A stretch of DNA of 64,000 bases from Hemicordylus capensis (taxonomy: Eukaryota; Chordata; Lepidosauria; Squamata; Cordylidae), in NCBI RefSeq assembly GCF_027244095.1, contig NC_069662.1:15712501-15776500 (forward strand). Direction: 5' to 3'. The notes below the pieces were generated by a model that ran no database searches, was not told the DNA's origin, and was given only the letters and a program-made list of their open reading frames with translations. A program made the translations under genes and the position numbers. Position 1 is the first letter of the stretch; every line of letters begins with the position of its first letter. Positions 33,201 to 44,156 of this stretch are shown piece by piece.

Positions 33201-36200
33201 AATAATATCTGCTCAATAAGTTGTCCCTCAATCTTCCAAGTGCGAATCTTAGGTCTCAGTGCGAAAGCCATTATTTTGGTTTTCTGAAAATTTATCTCCA
33301 AACCCTCCTCCTTGCAGTACATATTTAATGCACTCAGCATTTTTTTTAGGCCAATTGGCGTCCTTGACAAGAGGACCGCATCATCTGCATAAAGCAAGAT
33401 AGATATATGCCTCCCTGCAAAGTGGTAGTAGTAATAGGGCTACAGAATGTGCAGGCATACGAGCATGGTCTAGTGGTAGCACCCTGATGTTACCCTGCAT
33501 CTGGGTATACTTGACATCATTTCTGAATAAGGCTTTAAGCAGTATAAAACTGATATAAGATTAAAGTTGCATCCATATGGTGATGCCGAAGTGAATTGTT
33601 GCAGATGGTGCTGCAAAGCAACTGTGGATGGAGTGAAGCTCAACATTAAGTTTTTAATGTTGTTTTTATCTTGTAAACCGCCCAGAGACGCAAGTTTTGG
33701 GCGGTATAAAAATATGTTAAATAAATAAATAAAATAAACAGATACATTACAAATATTTATATACAACTAAAGTTCTCAAAGTGGCTTACAAAGAAAAATA
33801 ATAAATGAATAAATAAGATGGATCTGGAATGGGAAAATAGGGACATGTTGGCAGGTATGCTGTCCCTAAAGGGCTCACTGTCTAAAAAGTAACATAAAGT
33901 AAGACACCAGCAACAGCCATTGGCTGGATGCTTTGTTGTGTGTGTGTGTGGGGGGGGGTGGGGTTGAATTGGGCCAGTTGCTTCCCCCCTGCTAAATATA
34001 AGAGAATCACCAACTTTTAATAAGTGCCTCTCTGCTCAGTTAGCAGGAGTTTAGCTAGTCAGCAACCACAGAGCATGGTTGACCCACAGACCTTGGTGGG
34101 GGCTGAGAGTATCTGAACAGATGGGGTGGGGCTCACCATTTCTTCTTGAGGTGGCACTGGGAGGTGACACAGTGGTCTGAACAGGACTGCTAGCTCCTGC
34201 GAGAGAAAGAAAGAATGAGTTTGTAGCTGTGCAAAGCAAGCAAATATTGACAGGGAAAGGAAGGATGGAGAAGGACCAATTTTCCAATCAACTAATGCAA
34301 AGATTCTGTAATGTATATTTAGATCTGTTGTGTGCCTGTTCCAGAGGTACTCCTATAGCAGCAAACTATAGTGCCAGAGGTACTCCTATAGTAGCAAACT
34401 CAAGACTGTGGTGAGTTCCAGCAGTCACACTGGAGCTGGCTAGCAAATGAGTGATTTAATAGGGGTGGTACGATAGTGGAGGTTATAGCCACCTACGGAG
34501 TGACATAAAAACAGATTTCAAATTTCAGATCAGTTTAAGAATCAGCTAATAAAAATCTGCTACAGCTCCAAGAGTCTCCACTGATGCTTCACTAGTCATT
34601 CAAGACCAGCTTCCAGTTTTTTTCCTGTGTGTGCAGAGAAGATGCAGAATCCATCTGCATCCAGCTAGATAGATAGATTAGAGATCCTAACTCCTCACTT
34701 TCCTATCTAGAATGGAGTTCCTTAATAAATGATTTGAAACTATGAATTGGCTCCAAGTTACTTTACTCTCAGCATACACACATGCCTAACTAAATTCCAC
34801 TGTGTTGTGCCTCTGTGCACTCTGCTATAATGAGAAAGGGATTCTCTCACCACAGAGAATTTCCAACACTTTGTGAATAGGGTTTGTTTCTATAAATCTG
34901 TGCCACTCGGTCTAACTGTCAGCTTCAAGAACACAGCTTTCTCAAACAGGACTTAAAGACTTTCTGTCACTCACCTCCTTATTGCAATAAACTCTGAGCT
35001 CAGGCTGGGAGATAAGAATTTTCTTAAGGACAGCAAGTGAGTTCATAGCTGGGCTTAGTTTTGAGCCAGGGACTTGCGAGAATATACACATTATAATAAT
35101 GCACATTACATATATTTTTTAAGCCCAACAATTTCTTTTATTACTGAAAAACAGTTCTAGAGATTGCAAAGGAGATCCGAGGAACAGTGAGCAAGGGGTG
35201 GGTTAACCCTTTCCAGCTGTTTGCTTAACATGCCACCTTCCAAATCAGTTTCCCACATGCTGAGGAAGAGACATGGTAAAATGGCAGGACACCTCTGGAT
35301 GAGGGGTCGAGACATACCAGATCTATTTATTTGCTGTATCTGATGAAATTCCTTTGATGAAGAAACTGGGATGCAAAAGACCCAGAGCAGACTGTAAGCA
35401 GCAAAGAAGAAATATCAGGAAATGTGCAGAACTGAGGGAAAAGGAGAAGCAAGAGTTAGGAGAGAGCCAGTGCGACGCAGATGAGGAAATGGAAACAGAA
35501 AAGACAGAAATATTCTATTATTGCTTTCTTCAATGTTAATCTTTTTGGCCAACATCCAGGCTAAAGAAATCTACTGCTTCAGCAATGTCTATGCGGGGAA
35601 GGGCCATGGGGGTGCAGCCCCCAAGGACATACCTTCAGGTGGCATAGGCAGCTTCAGAAGGAAGGGGAGATGTTGAAAATGGCCCCTCCCCCTTATACCA
35701 GCACTGTGTGTTGAAGCAGGGGCGCTTTCATAGTCTGGATGCCAGCCATTTATTCTGCAGTGAGGTTCCCTGCTGTTTCAGATGGGAAAAGTGTAAGGAA
35801 GACTGCAGGTTCTGTAAGTTATAGATATACGAGATGACTAGATTTTTTTCAAAAAAACGTTTGTATAATAATTTTACCAAAGTTAAAGACATTTAAAATA
35901 ATGTTACTAAAAAGAAAACACTTTGCAGGATAAACAGAGAGATCAAGAATGATAACACATCAATTGTGCATTTTATTCTTTTTGAGCAAGATTCATTTTC
36001 TGTGTTGGGACTGATGCAGGAAAATAACAGGAGGCAGGTAAAGGGGAAGAGAGGAAGGCAGGCATTGATTTAAAAATCCTCTTCCCTGTTTTACTAAGAT
36101 ATCCTCTAATTTAGGACACCAATTTCTAATTCAAGTGAACCAAATAGAGAAAGCTCTCGTCCACCTGGGGACTTTCCAGATGGCACCTTGAAATTGCTTC

Positions 36201-37135
36201 ATTATGTATAGGCTTGCTGTCCATTTGTATGATCTGGGTTTTGACACCGCCTTGCATAGGGTACCCTTCACACAGGCACAGACTGTTTCGTATCTTAACT
36301 TGAAGTTTCAGGCTTAACATGTTGCATGTGTGTCATGAAATAGTAGCTGATTTTTCTGAGTTTTGAGAACTGTTTGCAGTTTGCAGGTTGGGATTACTCA
36401 GAAGTAAATGTATGTGTATGTCAATCACTTTTTTTGGGCAAGAGTCTGCGCTGCTGTCCTTGGTTTTCCTTGGGGTGGGGGGACAGAAAGGGAGGCAAAG
36501 CTATCAGTCACCCACCCTCTTATCCCTCAGTGAAATGCCCTGTGGCTGGGGCGAAGTGCTTCCTCTTTTCTCTCTCAACCCTCAGAGCCTCTGCCTGGGA
36601 GGAATTGGTGTAAAATCTGATAGAGTTAACACTAACTGGCTTCAAAACATTAGGGCTAGCCATTGGATTTTCCTCCCCAGTCTTCTGGAAAGCACCCAGG
36701 TCCCAGCTCTAGATTATTTGTTCTGGATCTACTAGCAACCCTAACCTGTAAAATTTGGATTCAGGTCAAGGTGTCTTTTTCTACCAGCTACACCCCAGTT
36801 TTGAAATTATGTGGATCAAGCAGTGCTCGCCAACCCACAAGTATTCCCCTTTCCTTACTGTTTTCGATGTCTTTGAGGAGTTTCTCTGCCTGGTGCTTGC
36901 AGTTGATGGCTTTCAGCACTCTGGCTGTCAGTTGCTTGGCATAATCCTCCTTGTAGTAGTTGAGCAGCAAACTGCTAAGATCCTGGACATCTGCGTCCTG
37001 CAGCCTCCTATAAGGAATGTTTTCGTGGCCCTTCTTAACATGGATGTCATGGAGTTTGTGCTTAAACTTCTTCAGATCAGCCTCCTCCAAGTCCTCCAGG
37101 GTGTCCACCAGGTGGTCACGGACCGTCTTCCTCAT
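22083..37135 (-). CDS. Gene B: ASC (PYCARD)-like gene with two linker exons and truncated CARD
   Basis: Four minus-strand exons (36859-37135, 34137-34196, 23068-23121, 22083-22219) have compatible phases and total 528 bases (175 residues plus stop). The order is PYD, linker, linker, CARD. Human ASC has the same PYD-linker-CARD exon plan with one linker. ASC nucleates PYD filaments and recruits caspase-1 through its CARD. Here the CARD reads only through helices 1-3 (ending DEEQYL) and stops where a tandem array begins, so a protein from this model would lack helices 4-6. Either the gene is a pseudogene, or it encodes a PYD-only-like regulator, or the exons belong to two adjacent units (PYD-linker, and linker-CARD). 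The long intron between the two linkers holds many repeats and, at about 30.95-31.12 kb, a relic of CARD-adjacent intron, favouring the two-unit explanation. Confidence 0.55.
22225..23060 (-). other. Intron between linker and CARD, paralogous to 2000-2335
   Basis: Short matches to the gene A intron persist ('ggaactgtagttcta', 'gaggatgctgca', 'ctgtgtg ... tatctgagaag'), showing the two linker-CARD modules descend from one duplication. The middle is unrelated AT-rich sequence. Confidence 0.6.
23068..23121 (-). CDS. Gene B exon 3: second linker
   Basis: Fifty-four bases lie between CTGTTCCAG and GAAATG|GTGAGC, in phase 1 at both ends. The peptide [17 protein letters not shown] is close to the ASC linker style (Ala, Pro, Gln-rich). 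It sits about 850 bases from the truncated CARD exon. Confidence 0.72.
23769..24216. mobile_element. hAT-type MITE with 8-base target duplication
   Basis: The ends caggggcgtaac and gctacgcccctg are inverted repeats, and the flanks AGCGAAGC (23761-23768 and 24217-24224) are an exact 8-base duplication, as hAT elements make. It contains an (AC)n tract at 24043-24076. A decayed second copy lies at 56885-57202. Confidence 0.85.
24268..24440. repeat. Dispersed repeat family (copy 2)
   Basis: 'ggctccctgtccccaaaggg' to 'aaaaggcgcctctttgctca' matches the copies at 75-312 and 48020-48268. Confidence 0.55.
24440..25715. other. Gene B intron, mostly unassigned
   Basis: A (TTAA)n tract lies at 25450-25508. 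A piece near 24440-24540 weakly resembles the 3' flank block at 450-775. I see nothing else I can support. Confidence 0.4.
25715..26368 (-). mobile_element. CR1-clade LINE reverse transcriptase fragment
   Basis: The minus strand encodes [15 protein letters not shown], then [20 protein letters not shown], and upstream [18 protein letters not shown], the motifs of CR1 ORF2. Frames shift between pieces and the catalytic YxDD part is not recognisable, so this is an old truncated copy. Confidence 0.75.
26370..27100 (-). mobile_element. L2-like LINE fragment interrupted by a MITE
   Basis: Non-coding-strand matches to the L2 block at 53.7-54.1 kb ('atgttatcagcatactgatggg', shortened here to fit) flank a MITE at 26522-26760. 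Coding is degraded. A further scrap near 27900-28100 may belong to the same copy. Confidence 0.5.
26522..26760. mobile_element. MITE with GGGCGCTTTCCAGATTA ends
   Basis: 'gggcgctttccagattaccc' and 'gggtctaatctggaaagcac' are inverted ends. It lies inside L2-like sequence. The left part of another member is at 41989-42130 ('gcgctttccagactagaccc'). Confidence 0.65.
27170..27640. mobile_element. MITE-like element of the 'tctcac' family
   Basis: It has ends 'ggtgtttctcatgtgcaggc' and 'cactcattgtgagaaagggc', and interior text shared with 8563-9000 ('ggttaggggagtgagcactc' against 'ggttaagggagcaagtgctc'). Confidence 0.5.
28150..28950. other. Intron, one element end only
   Basis: 'ctgaggctgttcacacaacc' near 28151 matches the terminus of the 8563-9000 family. 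The rest shows no repeat or exon I can support. Confidence 0.35.
28956..29810. mobile_element. hAT-type fold-back element carrying an 18-base array
   Basis: The ends tagggatgtgcac and gtgcacatctcta are inverted repeats flanked by an exact 8-base duplication AAGTACAT (28948-28955 and 29811-29818). Long inner arms also pair: 29129-29250 with 29565-29660. The loop between the arms holds the tandem array at 29252-29521. No transposase is encoded, so it is non-autonomous. Confidence 0.85.
29252..29521. repeat. Fifteen 18-base units with a CACGTG palindrome
   Basis: Three units of TTGGCACACGTGTGCATG are followed by twelve of TCGGCACACGTGTGCATG, essentially without other change. Each unit contains the perfect palindrome GCACACGTGTGC, centred on the E-box CACGTG. 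Because 18 is a multiple of three, open frames run through on both strands; they are not genes. Confidence 0.97.
30280..30717 (+). CDS. Unidentified open reading frame of 145 codons
   Basis: An ATG-started frame encodes an acidic, Ala/Glu/Asp-rich first part and a basic, helix-like end ([18 protein letters not shown], then [12 protein letters not shown]). The opposite strand is also open and Ser/Lys-rich over part of it. I recognise no family. It lies in the gene B intron between a hAT-type element and a CARD-intron relic. It may be a fragment of an element or chance; no splice or promoter evidence. Confidence 0.25.
   Translation: MTGATHGQSAASANLPPEVATSPGLFRRPVVAEDLEADVALEAAALDAEIFEVTDFGVGDLEAEDLVEDLGTAGGKLPQGLTKDELRGSDALTDLDVSPGRRIRNVISASMSLMEKGILNSKMTKKQSQEFNYVLEMAQNFKAKE
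30930..31125 (-). other. Relic of CARD-adjacent intron
   Basis: The order 'ccagtcattccctcttccctgg', 'aactgcagttctaggagggg' and 'gaaactttagggagagc' parallels 2060-2170 beside the gene A CARD and 22280-22345 beside the gene B CARD. No CARD exon remains next to it. Confidence 0.5.
31376..31857. mobile_element. MITE with GAGGTGATTCTCA ends
   Basis: 'gaggtgattctcacgatt' and 'gatcatgagaatcacctc' are near-perfect inverted ends. The interior has 'cactaacc'/'ggttagtg' pairs and resembles the elements at 8.6 and 27.2 kb. Target duplication not clear. Confidence 0.65.
31968..32032. repeat. Compound microsatellite (GATA, GGAT, GGGA, GAGA)
   Basis: Successive short runs of the four motifs. Confidence 0.9.
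32060..33415 (-). mobile_element. LINE reverse transcriptase 3' half, clade not resolved
   Basis: The minus strand encodes [19 protein letters not shown] (the catalytic YADD box), then [20 protein letters not shown], and a C-terminal part with [18 protein letters not shown]. The second part is an open frame of about 200 codons. At least one frame change separates the two. The zinc-like C-terminal tail differs from CR1, L2 and L1. Confidence 0.75.
33650..34050. repeat. Retroposon tail and dispersed repeat family (copy 3)
   Basis: 'aaaccgcccagagacgcaag' with a (taaa)n tail at 33660-33735 is a retroposon 3' end also seen at 17480-17535. The family of 75-312 follows to about 34050. Confidence 0.5.
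34137..34196 (-). CDS. Gene B exon 2: linker
   Basis: Sixty bases lie between CTCTCGCAG and GAAATG|GTGAGC, in phase 1 at both ends. The peptide [19 protein letters not shown] is the same kind of linker as gene A exon 9. The intron after it also matches the corresponding introns at 2.2 and 22.9 kb. Confidence 0.75.
34200..36850. other. Gene B intron 1, no recognised elements
   Basis: A 33-base motif 'ccagaggtactcctatag' is duplicated at 34341-34405. Otherwise I see no repeat family, no exon and no long coding frame that I can support. Confidence 0.4.
36859..37135 (-). CDS. Gene B exon 1: pyrin domain
   Basis: The ATG at 37133-37135 starts [20 protein letters not shown], followed by KKFKHKL and the IPYRRLQ segment, a complete PYD clearly related to the gene A PYD (shared TVRDHL, EDL, KKGHxNIP). 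The donor AAACA|GTAAGG leaves phase 1 after 277 bases. No stop interrupts the domain. Confidence 0.9.
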
Positions 37136-37384
37136 AGTGCTGTTTCAGCAGCAGGGAGGGTTCCCAGGCCAAAACAAGCAAGCAAGCAAAATAAATAGAT
37201 AGATGAACATTCAAATAGAAAAACAACACCACAGCCCCAATGTGGAAAGTGAGAGAGAGAGAGAGCAAAAGCTGGAAAAAGTAGACTGGAGTTCTGGAGT
37301 GCAGACGTCTTCCCGCAAACTGAAAAAAGAAAAAAAGAAAAAACACAGCCCGGCTGCCTCTCCTAATTTCCTCTTTGTGAAACT

Positions 37385-37745
37385 TAAGAACATAAGAACA
37401 GCCTTGCTGGATCCAGCCCAAGGCTCATCTAGTCCAGCATCCTGTTTCACACAGTGGCCCACCAGATGCTGCTGGAAGTCTACAGGCAGGAATTGCGGGC
37501 ATGCCCTCTCTCCTGCTGTTACAACCCTGCAACTGGTACTCAGAGGCATCCTGCCTTAGAGGCTGGAGGTGGCCTATAGCCCTCCGACTAGTAGCCATTG
37601 ATAGACCTCTCCTCCATGAAGTTATCCAAACCCCTCTTAAAGCCTTCCAGATTGTTGGCTGTCACCACATCCTGTGGCAGAGAATTCCACAAGTTGATTA
37701 CGCGTTGTGTGAAAAAATACTTCCGTTTCTGGTCCTAAATTTCCC
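37385..37745 (-). mobile_element. CR1-clade LINE 3' region
   Basis: It matches 14003-14360 closely ('gcccaccagatgc', 'ggctggaggtggcctata', 'agaattccacaagttgatta'). It lies about 250 bases upstream of the gene B start. Confidence 0.65.
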
Positions 37746-39170
37746 GGCAAGATGTTTTGTAAACCAACTTCAGATTGTTTTGATGAAAGGCAGTATAAAA
37801 ATTTAACAAAAACAGCAACAACAACAACAACAAACTCTCTATCCCGCCCCCCCCAGAAGAAAAGACAACACCACATGTTAGCACCCATACAAAGTCAAAA
37901 GGCACTGACCATAGGCTGCAGAGAGAGCTGAGTTCTGCAAGCCATTCTGAATATCACTCAGAAGGTTGGTGGGGCAGTCGGCAAGTGGGAAGAGGGCAGC
38001 CAACAGTGTCCACATCATCTGTGCCCCAGGGGCAATACCACCGCTGCTGCTTCAATCTCTCATCTGGGGTGACTGCTGCTCCAGAGCTCATAGGAAAGCC
38101 CGCCCTGAAGAGCAGGAATCATGTGATTTCCTCCTGCATGAGACTATGCTAGAGTTCTGAGCACCAGAATTATTCATGCTCTCCATCACAGTGCCCGCTT
38201 AGATGGGGGGAAGATGGCCATGCTCCATGGACCATTGGAGCTTGGGCAGTCACTTGCCATGTGGCTACAGTGCCAGTGGGGCTTGGCCCGGGCCTGATGA
38301 TGCCAGCTGCCTGAGAACTGCTGCCAGAAACCTGGCTCCCACTAGATCCCCTCAGTTAATTCTGTTATAGTGCATTCCTTTCGTGCCAGCTCTTTAGATT
38401 GCTGTTTTTGTTGAAAAAAATAACCAGCCAACCAGAAACTGCCAGCATAATGATCCTGTCTCCAGCTCCATCCACTCCCATCCACCACCTCCTTTTTAAG
38501 AATCTGGAGGAAAGTGGGTTTTTTTGTGCTCTGTGCTTTATTGTGGTGAGGGCTTAAAGGCAGGATATGGGTGTCCTAATCTTGCTGATATAATTCAGGA
38601 TGTTAGAGATCTGCTGTAACAGGCATGGAATGTCTGTTTATGAGACAGCTCCCCACACCGGGGGCACGTCATACCTTCTTTCCTTTCTTGTTCTGTGGTG
38701 GAGTGAATTCCAAGTTGAGAAACTTTAACCTATAGTACCTGCATTTTGATTTTAACCCCCTGCCTCCTTTCTCTTTATCATTGATCTAGAGAGGAGATAT
38801 TTTCCCTTACAGATTCTGGAATTTGGCTTTCAGAGAAGGAAGCGAGAAAAGCAAAATCTATCAAATGACAACCTAAAATGAGACAACCTAAAATGAGTTT
38901 GCTTTGGATTTCTCCTTACAAGTACTAAGGAGTTCATCATTCCAAGAAAGGCAAAACGATCACTACCAGCCAGCACTGGTGTCAAAATCCTGTTTCTTTC
39001 CTTTGCCGTGGGGTGTAGAGATTCCCTGTTTCTGTATGGTTCAGAAGTGAAGGATTCAGGGCAGTGGTTGTATACCCACGTCAACTAAAATGGACATGCA
39101 TGTAATCTAGGGTGCAGAATTAAAATCATTTGTACCTTTTTAATCCAAATTGTGTGTATCTTCTATAATA
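37745..39170. other. Intergenic, nothing recognised
   Basis: No exon or repeat family that I can support upstream of gene B. Confidence 0.35.
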
Positions 39171-39184
39171 TTATTAATTCCTGT

Positions 39185-39774
39185 AATGGACTAGGGGGGA
39201 TGCGTGGGGATGTGGCAAGCTCTGCCCCCATTGCAGCCACAACCAATGGCAGTCCCAGAGGGGACGACATGCGCAAGGGTGGTTGGTGAGACTCCACAGG
39301 GTTCGCAGTTGAGGGAGGTCAACTCGGCCCACCACCCACTGAGGTGAGAGGTTTTGGGACAGGGGAGAGCAAGAGAGACTGGGACAGGAGGTGGGGCAGG
39401 GGAGAGCAAGAAAGACTGAGGCAGGAAGTGGGGTGGGGGAGGGCAGGAGAGACTGGGGCAGGAGGTGGGGTGGGGAGGGCAGGAGAGACTGGGGCAGGAG
39501 GTGGGACAGGGGAGAGCAAGAGAGACTGGGACAGGAGGTGGGACAGGGGAGAGCAAGAGAGACTGGGGCAGGAGGTGGGGAGGGCAAGGAAAGACTGGGC
39601 AGGAGGTGGGGGAGGGCAAGGTGAATGGGACAGGAGGTGGGGGAGGGGGAGGGCAAGAGAGACTGGGACAGGAGCTGGGGCGGGGAGGGCAGCAGAAGCT
39701 AGGGCAGGAGGTGGGGGGAACTGCCGGCCCCGAACAGTACACAGATGCTCTGTGCAGGGCTGGCTAGTAGTTAG
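39185..39774. mobile_element. Insertion carrying a G-rich minisatellite, 11-base flanking repeat
   Basis: TTAATTCCTGT occurs at both 39174-39184 and 39775-39785, as a target-site duplication would. From about 39345 to 39715 the inside is units of about 35-40 bases of the form 'gggacaggaggtggggcagg' plus 'gagagcaagagagact'. The class of the insertion is unknown. Confidence 0.6.
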
Positions 39775-39785
39775 TTAATTCCTGT

Positions 39786-41154
39786 GACATACCACGTGGG
39801 ATATGTCTCCTTGCACAGAAAGGTGTCTACGCCTAACCATTTTGATTGAAAGTGGTTCCTTTTTTCTAAGTGGTCTATGTCTCCCAAGAATGTTAAACAT
39901 TCCTCCCATGCCTCCCTATGGTCATCTAACTCTCTCTCTCTCTAAACTGTAAACAGTTCAGTTAATGAGGTGCCTCTTGAGCTGCCCCCAAACAAGGCTG
40001 TCTAGTAACAAAGTGATTGTGTGGAATCAGGGTGCGAGGAAAAGCTACCCAGGCTTTCCTCCGATTTTGCTTCCATACAACCGAAAATTGGGAGGACACA
40101 CAGCTCCCAAACCCGGCTAGAACACAGTTTTTGAGTGTGTGAATGACCTCACAACACTTTTTCTGCAACACCATGCTACCACAATTAATGGGATCTTTTC
40201 CTAAATTTTGCCTTTGTCTTGTACAAATAAAGCAACAACAATTAAACCAAATAAAAGAACAGAAGCAAACAAAGAGTAATGGATAGATTTGCAACAGATT
40301 ATTTTTTCACTGGAATGGAAACAAACAAACTCTTACCCGGCTCCTCTGCAGAAGTTGGCAATAACGGTAGATGAGCTCGTGTTAAAAATGAAATAGTACC
40401 GGAAATGTAGTTTGCTATTACCATTTCCTGTGTTTAATAAGACTTTTCAAAAAAATAAAATAAATAAAAACAAAAACACTCCAAGAGCCTTCACAAAACT
40501 GAAAGGCTACTGAGAGACTAAAAGAAAACTTTCCTGAAATTGTATAAAATATAGTGGGGGGTAAAATCGTATTACTTCTTATAATTGGTACTACTATACT
40601 CATGGAACATGTGTCTTGTGTACCCTATCTTGTATACTTGGAATACAATTATACTCTCTAGTAATCAGCTATCAGAGAGTATTTTTTTTTACCATTCAAA
40701 TTGTCTCTCACTGCACTCTGCAGTGCCCATATAGGAAATTCTTTCTAAGCTGAAACCCCGACACAGGAAATGAAAATAAAAGGTGCATAAACGATAAATG
40801 GCCTGAAGACTTCCAGCTTGTGAATGCAATGTGCTGAGATTTATAATTAGGTGGCAGAAGTTATCAGAAGTCTTAAAAGAAACCTTAAAAGAAGAACCCA
40901 GGAGCACTTATCCGCCTGTCATTCCAATTGTTTGCAATTTAAAAGTATAAACTATTACCTTCTCCAATTAATGGTACAATAAGGATGTCATTTTCACATG
41001 ATACGCTCTTGATGCTTCTCACATTGCATAAGAGGGTCGACTGTAGGAGTAACAGTAATTATCATTACTGTTATTTGTCATCAAGGCTCTAATTAACTTG
41101 TATGTTTTAATTCAGTAGTGATTTTAAAGGAAAGAAATCTATGCATGCATCATA
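39786..41154. other. Intergenic, nothing recognised
   Basis: AT-rich sequence with no supported feature. Confidence 0.35.
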
Positions 41155-41162
41155 ATCTAGAG

Positions 41163-41299
41163 CAGGGATTCTCAACGCTGGGTCTCCAGATTGTTATTGG
41201 ATTTCAACTCCCATAATCCTCAGCCCCAGTGGCCTTTGGTTGGGGATTATGGGAGTTGAAGTCCAATAACATCTGGGGACCCAACGTTGAGAATCCCTG
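41163..41299. mobile_element. Palindromic hAT MITE, 137 bases
   Basis: The ends cagggattctcaacg and cgttgagaatccctg are inverted, the interior arms pair, and ATCTAGAG flanks both sides exactly (41155-41162, 41300-41307). The same family as 2704-2830 but far better preserved. Confidence 0.9.
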
Positions 41300-42134
41300 A
41301 TCTAGAGGCTGTCACAGGGATGGGCAGGCAGGGGCAGAGCCACCATTGGGCCAATGGGTTCAAAGCGCCCAGGCCGCCACCCAATCAGGGGCCGCGTCTT
41401 GCGGCCCCAACACGCCCCTGTCTGATGTCAGACGCGGGGGTGCTAGTTTAGCTCCCGAGGGGGGCCGCACAGCCCCTCCAGGAGTTAAAGGTCTGGCGTG
41501 CTTTCACAGCACCAGCCAGGAGCGGCTCTTCCCTGCACTCTGCTAGAGATTTCACAGCTCTTTCTACAGCTCCAGCACTTATCCTCTCTCAGAATGTGCC
41601 AGCTACTCTTCAGTTCTTCTTGAATTCCGTTTCCAGCTCTCCAGCATGTCACCCTGTTTATCTCTTTGCATTGGACTCTGAACAACACTGAAATTGCTGA
41701 AGCAGACTTCTATATATACCCAATTTTCTTTTAACAACCCAATCAGCATAACTCAAATTCCCTCTATTTTTCAAGCCACAACCAATAAAATCAAACCTCC
41801 TTCCCTCCAAAATCCAACTGTCAAACTGTTCCCTCTAAAATGGAAACTAGAAAACAGCAGCCATGAACTGTTGACCCTGTCAGCTTTCTTAATACAGAGG
41901 ATAGCAACGAAATTTCCAACACAAAATCCTATTTGCAAAAAGAAGAGGCTTAGACCTTGTTCTTTCACATGTCCACCCCAATCAAACCAGGGCGCTTTCC
42001 AGACTAGACCCTGCCACGGAGTCATGAGACATGTCTGAAGTGTGCTTCCACACTTCCTGTGTCGTGACACCGCAGTCCCTATACAAAGAGCAGGGTGCTG
42101 TTCATATGTCGGATGCCTTGTTTCAAATGTAACC

Positions 42135-44150
42135 ACTGCAATTTAGTGCTATGACGTCGGTTGCAAATATAGGTTTTGTTTGGAATATGTGTTTAACTCA
42201 ATAAAGTAATTAGGAAAACAGTTAAGTTGCTGAAGTTAGTAAGATTGAAAGGAAACAGTACTTACCTCAATTTTCATTTTTTAAATCTTTTTTTCCTTAT
42301 GTTTATTTTTAAGAGCAAAACATAGTTCCTTAATAAATTCCATAAGCCCAACTGCACAAACACTGAGCTCCCACTGAAGATTCCCCACCCCCACCCCGCC
42401 ACTGCACAAAGTATGTCCAGTTGCACATTAGAACAAACCCTGGGACTGGTCATTGCAATCAGGATCTCCCCAATCCCAATACATTCAGTGAATAAATGGT
42501 CAGAACTACCAGGAGCAAACTTCTGACTAAGAGCTAGTCCTTGACTTTAAATGCTATAGAATCTGTCTACAAAACAATAATTAGTGTTATTGGAAGTTGT
42601 TGAAATATAAAGGTTGTCCACATATGTATTTGAGAGCGGTGCATTAATTAGGAGTGGAAATTTGCAAGGATATGCACACATTTTGTTAAACTGTGCCAAA
42701 TTTTGTGGCTGTGTTGAGAATGGCCAAGTATGTTAATGTTGGGATATGCAGGTCCCACGTTACTCACTATTGTATATGGAGGAGGATTACTCCCATCTTT
42801 AAATGTTTAACCCAGGCCTGGGTTTTCTCGTTATGCAAATGCACGTGAAAACTCAGATGAAACATTTGACTCTCAGAAATGAAAAATCCTTAAAAAGAGA
42901 GAGAAAAATCAATTAAAAGGTAAGTAAGACAATTGGGTGTCAGCCAGCTTGATAAAACCAATTTAGTATCCCAAACATCAGGAATGGAAAAAAAAACACC
43001 ACACAAAACCCTTTTCTTAGATGTTTCTAATAACCAGAGTGAGTTGGACCTGTGTGTATTTCAGCTTTCTATGTGGGGGTTGTCATAATTTATTCCCTGG
43101 TATGCTGCCCAAAACAGCATTTCCAGCCCATATTTCTCTGCATAATCCCCTTAACATCTAGAAATCATCACCAGAACATGCACAAGGCAGCCTTTTTATT
43201 TTGAAGGAGAAAGCATAAAAAGGGGCTAATGCAATTTTCGTAAAAATATTTTTATTTACAAATATACAGGTTGAGAAGGAATTATAGGGATGAAACAGGA
43301 AGGAACACAAAGCAAGCATAATCCCAAGACAGAAGAAATGGAGGCCCCAGCATCTGAGGCTGCCAGAAGACACTTGACTCTTTTGCTGCTGCCTCAGGTT
43401 CCAATATCTAATACAGTCAATAAAAATTAAAATTATCACTATTTCCCCTGCTATGACCTCTCATGATGTCTGAAAATTCCACATTCAAAGCAACGAATCA
43501 CACATTTCACGTAAACATTTTTAAAAGAATGCTGCTGCTGTTAATGGAGTGAGGATTTAGAGTGCAGAACCTTTGGAACAAAGACAACAGCAGCAGAAAA
43601 GAAGAAGGACCCTTCCTCTCCACTTCCTAGTGCCTCTGTTCTTAATTTCCATCCCCTCTCCCAGAACTACTTCCCTTTTTAAAAACAGAGCATGGGCTCT
43701 CTTAGAAGCACTAGCATGTTAAATATAGGTGGCTCCCAAGTGAGTAGATGGTCAGATCAGTGGAAGGTCTCTTTGCTTCCATCGAAATCATGGCCACATA
43801 CTCAACCAGACTTGGGGGTATGGACAAAGAGAGGGAGGACAAGGCAGGTAAGGAGGACAAAATAGGCTCTTCTTAAAGCGCCATGCAGTACTGCTGATTT
43901 ATGAACCTTCTCTATGCCCCCTTTGCGAGGAACTGGCAGAGAATATAGCTGCAGATTAATGTTTAGAAGTTTAGGGATTAATATTTTACAAGGCTCAGTA
44001 GGTATGTAGCTGGAATCCTGTTAGCCAACTGCAAGTTAAAACCTGTTGGAGAAGGCAGTGGCAGTTGGTGTTTGTGTGAGAGGGGAGTCAGTTACTGAGA
44101 CTCTTTGAAGGTAGCCTAGTGAAGGATGGAATAAAGGGTGCCTGGACTTG
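42135..44150. other. Intergenic, little recognised
   Basis: Around 43260-43440 a few phrases ('gaaggaattatagggatg') recall the flank block at 450-775. No exon seen. Confidence 0.35.
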
Positions 44151-44156
44151 ACCCTA

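Noticed and set aside
35354-35539. Basic, Glu/Lys-rich open frame of 61 codons
   Set aside because: Short, unrecognised and without splice or repeat support.
39174-39778. Open frames with RRDWGRR or PTSCPSL repeats
   Set aside because: By-product of the G-rich minisatellite.
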